Assembly (NCBI RefSeq): GCF_002211105.1 | Contig: NZ_JPUA01000037.1 | Span: 142,361 to 206,360 of the forward strand | DNA length: 64,000 nucleotides | DNA from: Halomonas campaniensis | GTDB lineage: Bacteria > Pseudomonadota > Gammaproteobacteria > Pseudomonadales > Halomonadaceae | Reading direction: 5' to 3' | Shown: piece after piece, positions 60,177 through 64,000 of the stretch | Layout of the letters: each line of letters opens with the position of its first letter | Position numbering within the stretch: position 1 is the first letter of the stretch | The notes under the pieces: model-generated | Told to the model about the DNA's origin: nothing | Seen by the model: the letters and a program-made list of their open reading frames with translations, nothing else | The model's database searches: none | Made by a program: the position numbers and the translations under genes

Positions 60177-62075
60177 ATGAAATTACTTCAACGCTCCCTG
60201 GTTGCTCGCATCATTGCGTCCCTGCTAGCCATTAGCGGTATGGCACTCATCTGCATTACCTTAACCATGGCAATGTCTAATAGCAGCCGTGGCGATGCTG
60301 CGGCAATCAATGTCGCAGGTTCCCTACGCATGAATGCTTATCAGATCATGGGAGCCTTGCAGCGCCTAGAGTATGCCCCGGAGGAGATAAGCGCAGCACA
60401 ACTAGACAGCTTGGTGGCAAGCTTTGATCAGCGTTTAAATGGCACAACCCTACAGCAAACTATTCCGGCTGATGACCGCCACGAGCGCCGTCGTCAGTTG
60501 GAAAAGATTCAGACTTACTGGCAATACTCACTTCGTCCGGCACTCAAAACACCGCCCTCCACAACACGGCTTGACTTGAATACGCTGGAAACGATGATCG
60601 TGGCGATGGTCAATGATATCGAACAGCTAGTGACCTACCTGGAACAGAGCACTGAAGCTAAGGTTCGGCTGCTGAGCATGATGCAAGTGCTTTTTTTAGT
60701 GCTAATTGCGATAGTCGTCGCCATCGCCCTCTACGATGTTCGCTATAACCTGGTAGTGCCTTTACGACAACTGATGGTGCTTGCCCGCGAGGCGGCGCAG
60801 CGTAACTTCAAACCACGTTCTCAGCTCCGCGGTAGCGACGAGTTGGCTTTGTTGGGTCACACTTTTAACAAGATGTCTGCCGAACTGGCAACAAGTTACG
60901 CCGCACTGGAAGACAAAGTCTCGCGCAAGAAGCAGGAGCTTGAGCGCAGCAATCAGGCACTGCGGGTGATGCACGATGCCAGTCGCGCACTGTATGGCGG
61001 AGGTAACGATCTCTGTTCCAGTGCAGCCCCCATGCTGCGCGAACTGGAAAAACTGCTGAATATCGGGCCGATACGGCTTTCGTTAAAAGACCCTTTCGAC
61101 CAGCGGACAATGCCAGTATTGGAAACTCACTCGCGCACCCGACCAGAGTACTGCCGTGACCAGGAGTGCCATGCCTGCCTGATCGACCCCCGCCCCTTGG
61201 AAATGGTGACCAATAACCAGTCACAGTGCTTGCTGCTACCTATCAGCGTAGGCGATACGCTGCTAGGCACTCTGGAGGTGTGGTACCCCCAGGAGCGTCT
61301 CAACGACAGCACCCGTCGGCTACTCACGATGTTAGCCGACCAGCTCGCCACGGCGGTCTACCTGCAGCGGCGTATCGAAGAGCAGCAGCACGTTACGCTG
61401 ATCAACGAGCGAACCATCATTGCGCGGGAACTTCACGACTCTCTAGCCCAATCGCTCTCTTATCTCAAAATGCAGGTCGCTCGACTCGAACGCATGCAGC
61501 AAAAAGAAGCCACCCGAGAGATGCAGTCTGCGGTATTCGACGAGCTGCGTACCGGCCTAAACAGCGCCTATCGTCAGCTACGTGAGCTGCTCACTACCTT
61601 CCGGCTCAAACTAGAGGGGCCGGGGCTGCAATTTGCCTTACGCCAGACCGTCGATGAGTTTAGCCAGCGCATGGAGGTAACGGTCGAGCTTGAGTACGAT
61701 GTGCCGCCTTACCTACTTAACCCCAATGAAGAAATTCACGTGCTGCAGATCATTCGCGAGGCGCTGGCCAATACCCACAAGCACGCCCAAGCCCACTGGG
61801 CTGGAGTCACTGTGCGCTTCGCCGATGCTCGCCTGCTAGTGCGTATTGAGGATGACGGCATAGGCCTGGAAGACGATAGCTCGCCACCTATGCACTACGG
61901 TTTGGTGATCATACGCGACCGAACCACTACCCTGAACGGGGAGCTGAGTATCACCAATCGTCCCACAGGGGGGGCCAGCATTGAGATAGTCTTCACCCCG
62001 TTGACCGCTCGCTTAATTCAGCAGCAGCCTGTGACGGCTGCCTCCGACTCTCACTTAGGTACAGGGACTTCTTAA
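60177..62075 (+). CDS. narX: nitrate/nitrite sensor histidine kinase NarX
   Basis: NarX senses nitrate and nitrite and phosphorylates NarL. The 632-residue protein has membrane helices at about 12-32 and 160-183. The periplasmic P-box is seen as [17 protein letters not shown] (44-60). A HAMP region follows, then a cysteine module (CRDQECHAC), a GAF-like region, and a HisKA_3 kinase domain with [17 protein letters not shown]. The C-terminal ATPase has EDDGIGLED. It is 1 nt overlapped with narL (TAATG). Confidence 0.93.
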   Translation: MKLLQRSLVARIIASLLAISGMALICITLTMAMSNSSRGDAAAINVAGSLRMNAYQIMGALQRLEYAPEEISAAQLDSLVASFDQRLNGTTLQQTIPADDRHERRRQLEKIQTYWQYSLRPALKTPPSTTRLDLNTLETMIVAMVNDIEQLVTYLEQSTEAKVRLLSMMQVLFLVLIAIVVAIALYDVRYNLVVPLRQLMVLAREAAQRNFKPRSQLRGSDELALLGHTFNKMSAELATSYAALEDKVSRKKQELERSNQALRVMHDASRALYGGGNDLCSSAAPMLRELEKLLNIGPIRLSLKDPFDQRTMPVLETHSRTRPEYCRDQECHACLIDPRPLEMVTNNQSQCLLLPISVGDTLLGTLEVWYPQERLNDSTRRLLTMLADQLATAVYLQRRIEEQQHVTLINERTIIARELHDSLAQSLSYLKMQVARLERMQQKEATREMQSAVFDELRTGLNSAYRQLRELLTTFRLKLEGPGLQFALRQTVDEFSQRMEVTVELEYDVPPYLLNPNEEIHVLQIIREALANTHKHAQAHWAGVTVRFADARLLVRIEDDGIGLEDDSSPPMHYGLVIIRDRTTTLNGELSITNRPTGGASIEIVFTPLTARLIQQQPVTAASDSHLGTGTS

Positions 62076-62743
62076 TGACGCTGACCACAGCCAACGATAC
62101 ACCCGCCAGCCTGATGATTATTGATGACCACCCGCTACTCCGGCGTGGCGTCGCTCAGCTGCTTGAGCTAGAGGACGATCTTGAACTGGTTGGCGAGACG
62201 GGCGACCCTGAAGAAGGCATTGCACTGGCCCTCAAACTTGAGCCTGACCTGGTTTTACTGGATTTAAACATGCCGGGCGTCAATGGCTTAGAAGCCTTGC
62301 GCCGCCTACGGGAAGCCAACTATAGCGGCCGTGTGGTGATGTTCACTGTTTCCGACCATGAGGATGATGTTGTCGCCGCACTGCGCAACGGTGCTGACGG
62401 TTACCTGTTAAAGGATATGGAGCCTGAAGACATGGTTCGCCAACTGCGTCAGGCTGCTTTGGGGCGCATGGTCATCAGCGAAAGCCTGACCGCCCTACTC
62501 GCTGAAGCCCTGCGTAATCAGCGCAATGCCCCCACCACCCCGGATATTCATAGCCTAACGCAGCGTGAACGCGAAATTCTGCAACAGCTTGCTGGCGGAC
62601 TCTCCAACAAGCTCATCGCACGCAAGCTGGATATTACCGAAGGCACGGTCAAGGTTCACGTCAAGCATCTGCTCAAAAAGCTTAACTTACGCTCGCGTGT
62701 CGAAGCCGCCGTCTGGGCAGTCCAGGAAGGTATCGATCACTAA
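62075..62743 (+). CDS. narL: nitrate/nitrite response regulator NarL
   Basis: NarL controls nitrate respiration genes by binding heptamer pairs. The 222-residue protein has a receiver domain (D17/D18, phospho-acceptor D63 in LLDLNMPG, and the lysine in YLLKDME) and a LuxR-type helix-turn-helix near 158-215 ([15 protein letters not shown], then [20 protein letters not shown]). It is translated with narX. Candidate NarL sites lie before the cytochrome c/nos genes and in the gap before narK. Confidence 0.94.
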   Translation: MTLTTANDTPASLMIIDDHPLLRRGVAQLLELEDDLELVGETGDPEEGIALALKLEPDLVLLDLNMPGVNGLEALRRLREANYSGRVVMFTVSDHEDDVVAALRNGADGYLLKDMEPEDMVRQLRQAALGRMVISESLTALLAEALRNQRNAPTTPDIHSLTQREREILQQLAGGLSNKLIARKLDITEGTVKVHVKHLLKKLNLRSRVEAAVWAVQEGIDH

Positions 62744-62849
62744 TCGATTCTGTGTGGTTACCTCTAAAGACTCCCAGAATACTTTTGCTCTGACCCGCCT
62801 TTACCTCCTCTCGATTTTTTCTGTTTAAAATCAATGAATCCAGGCTTTT

Positions 62850-62885
62850 CAGCGACTACCTCTCAAGAGGTATGTCGCTGTTTTT
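62850..62885 (+). terminator. rho-independent terminator of narXL
   Basis: CAGCGAC-ACCTCT/AGAGGT-GTCGCTG forms a long stem around CA, with a small bulge, and is followed by TTTTTC. It ends narXL about 110 nt after the stop codon. The same bases contain a perfect NarL palindrome. Confidence 0.8.
62857..62872. promoter_or_regulatory. perfect NarL 7-2-7 palindrome before narK
   Basis: TACCTCT-CA-AGAGGTA matches TACYYMT-N2-AKRRGTA at every base and is a perfect dyad. It lies about 110-125 nt before the narK start. It also forms the inner stem of the narXL terminator, so its role as a binding site is uncertain. Confidence 0.55.
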
Positions 62886-62981
62886 CATGCTATTTCCACC
62901 TATTCCCCAATTTCTTCCCCCAGCGTATCTTGCTTTCTAACTGCTAGATGCAGACAGGTTTGATGCCAAGGGGAAATCGCC

Positions 62982-64000
62982 ATGAGCAAGAGAAATGCCG
63001 ACATTGAGAAATGGAATGTCGAAGACGCCCAATTCTGGGAACAGGAAGGCAAGCACATTGCCAACCGCAATCTATGGATATCCATCCCCAGCCTGCTGAT
63101 GGGCTTTGCTGTCTGGATGATGTGGGGAATGATTACCACCCAGATGCAGAACCTGGGTTTTTCGTTCACGGTTAACCAGCTATTTTCACTGACGGCGCTT
63201 GCCGGTCTAGCAGGTGCCACCCTGCGCATCCCAGCATCGTTCATGATCCGCATCGCTGGCGGGAGGAACACCATATTCCTGACCACCGCGCTATTGATGA
63301 TCCCCGCAGCCGGCACTGGTATCGCCTTGATGAACCCAGGCACGCCGTTCTGGGTATTCCAGGCATTGGCGCTACTTTCCGGTATCGGCGGCGGTAACTT
63401 CGCTTGTTCAATGAGCAACATTTCCACTTTTTATCCCAGCAAACAGCAAGGCTACGCCCTGGGCATGAATGCGGGCCTCGGTAATTTCGGCGTTACTACC
63501 ATGCAAATTGTCATCCCGCTAGTAATGACCGTCGGGGTCTTTGGCGCTATTGCCGGTTCGCCGATGGAATTGCAAAGCGCTAGCGGTACGTTGATCGGCC
63601 GGATCGAAGCTGGTACCGATACCTGGATCCAGAATGCTGGCTTTATCTGGCTTCTATTTCTAATCCCATTAGCGTTCGCCGGTTGGTTTGGTATGAACAA
63701 TCTTCGCACTATTACGCCCAACCCAGGTTCGCCGCTTGCGGCTTTCAGCAAAATATTAGGCCTCTACGGCGTCGGCATGGTAACTGCCATCGTGGGCATG
63801 CTGGCTCTCAGCTGGCTTAATATGTGGGTTGCCCTGCCGCTAACCATTGTCCTGACACTAGTGCTTTTGCGTCTGATTCCTGGCGACATCAAGCCCAATA
63901 TCCAGAAGCAGTTCGCGATATTTTCCAATAAGCACACTTGGTCAATGACCATCCTCTACATTCTGACCTTCGGCTCCTTTATCGGCTTTTCTTCAGCCCT
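62982..64000 (+). CDS. narK: nitrate/nitrite transporter NarK, 3' end cut by the window
   Basis: NarK is an MFS nitrate/nitrite antiporter or nitrate:proton symporter in the inner membrane. Some 339 codons are present, with the end outside the window. The N-terminus is MSKRNADIEKWNVEDAQFWE. The family's nitrate signature is seen in SGIGGGNFACSMSNISTFYP and YALGMNAGLGNFGVTTMQ, and the arginine expected in helix 2 lies in ATLRIPASF. AAGGGGAA precedes ATG 62982. Its place after narXL and near a NarL-type palindrome suggests control by nitrate. Confidence 0.95.
   Translation, partial: MSKRNADIEKWNVEDAQFWEQEGKHIANRNLWISIPSLLMGFAVWMMWGMITTQMQNLGFSFTVNQLFSLTALAGLAGATLRIPASFMIRIAGGRNTIFLTTALLMIPAAGTGIALMNPGTPFWVFQALALLSGIGGGNFACSMSNISTFYPSKQQGYALGMNAGLGNFGVTTMQIVIPLVMTVGVFGAIAGSPMELQSASGTLIGRIEAGTDTWIQNAGFIWLLFLIPLAFAGWFGMNNLRTITPNPGSPLAAFSKILGLYGVGMVTAIVGMLALSWLNMWVALPLTIVLTLVLLRLIPGDIKPNIQKQFAIFSNKHTWSMTILYILTFGSFIGFSSA

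Noticed and set aside
1..64000. tRNA, rRNA or CRISPR features
   Set aside because: Intergenic regions were read for T-loop motifs and for regularly spaced repeats; none were seen.

Overview
The window reads as a chromosomal segment of a moderately GC-rich gammaproteobacterium, most likely Halomonadaceae (Halomonas/Vreelandella-like). This rests on overall gene content, codon use and the style of the denitrification cluster; no marker gene in the window proves the genus. It holds about 60 real genes, no rRNA or tRNA and no CRISPR array.

Layout. (1) 1-11 kb is central metabolism. It has a 3-oxoacid CoA-transferase pair (scoAB) with a divergent LysR regulator, an acyltransferase overlapping a LysM/degenerate-LytM lipoprotein, and the glycine cleavage genes gcvT and gcvHP flanking an alanine/glycine:Na+ symporter. 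(2) 11-18 kb carries a second LysR regulator, the nucleosidase ppnN, a TauE/SafE permease, small and lipoprotein genes, and a PmrAB/QseBC-like two-component system. (3) 18-20.5 kb is AT-richer. It holds a GT9 glycosyltransferase whose 3' end runs into a decayed IS30 transposase, and an orphan membrane protein. Direct TTAAG-N6-TTAAG repeats precede the two-component operon and both of these genes, which suggests a small regulon. (4) 20.5-31.6 kb is one long leftward operon, narGHJI - PPIase - moaB - moeA - DGC-domain protein - moaA, which pairs the respiratory nitrate reductase with synthesis of its molybdenum cofactor. (5) 31.7-38.3 kb holds oxygen-independent replacement enzymes: hemN (haem), ubiU and ubiV (ubiquinone) and nrdD/nrdG (deoxynucleotides). 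The glycyl-radical tail of NrdD sits on its own small gene. (6) 38.3-50.2 kb is nitric oxide handling: nsrR, nnrS, hmp, norEF, norD, norQ, norB, norC, plus ubiT and several membrane proteins. (7) 50.4-58.5 kb is nitrous oxide reduction: a cytochrome c, then nosRZDFYL. (8) 58.5-64 kb has three poorly characterised genes, then narX, narL and the start of narK, cut by the window end.

How it works together. NarK imports nitrate, NarGHI reduces it to nitrite, NorCB turns NO into N2O and NosZ turns N2O into N2. HemN, UbiUVT and NrdDG replace oxygen-requiring steps so the cell can build haem, quinone and dNTPs without air. No nitrite reductase (nirS/nirK) and no Crp/Fnr-family regulator gene lie in the window; both must be elsewhere if the pathway is complete. 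Regulation is visible in the DNA. There are five NsrR-type operators (own-cluster membrane protein, nnrS, hmp, norE, norC), FNR/Dnr-type boxes (ubiU, nrdD, norE/ubiT, norC, cytochrome c/nos) and NarL-type heptamer pairs (cytochrome c/nos, narL-narK gap, weaker at narG). At both nor promoters the activator box and the NsrR operator are spaced so that the repressor would cover the start point set by the activator.

Most notable: a split class III ribonucleotide reductase, paired activator/NsrR promoters, a perfect NarL palindrome that is also the hairpin of a terminator, a four-copy 13-bp tandem repeat in the hemN leader, and the two-component mini-regulon interrupted by an IS30 remnant.
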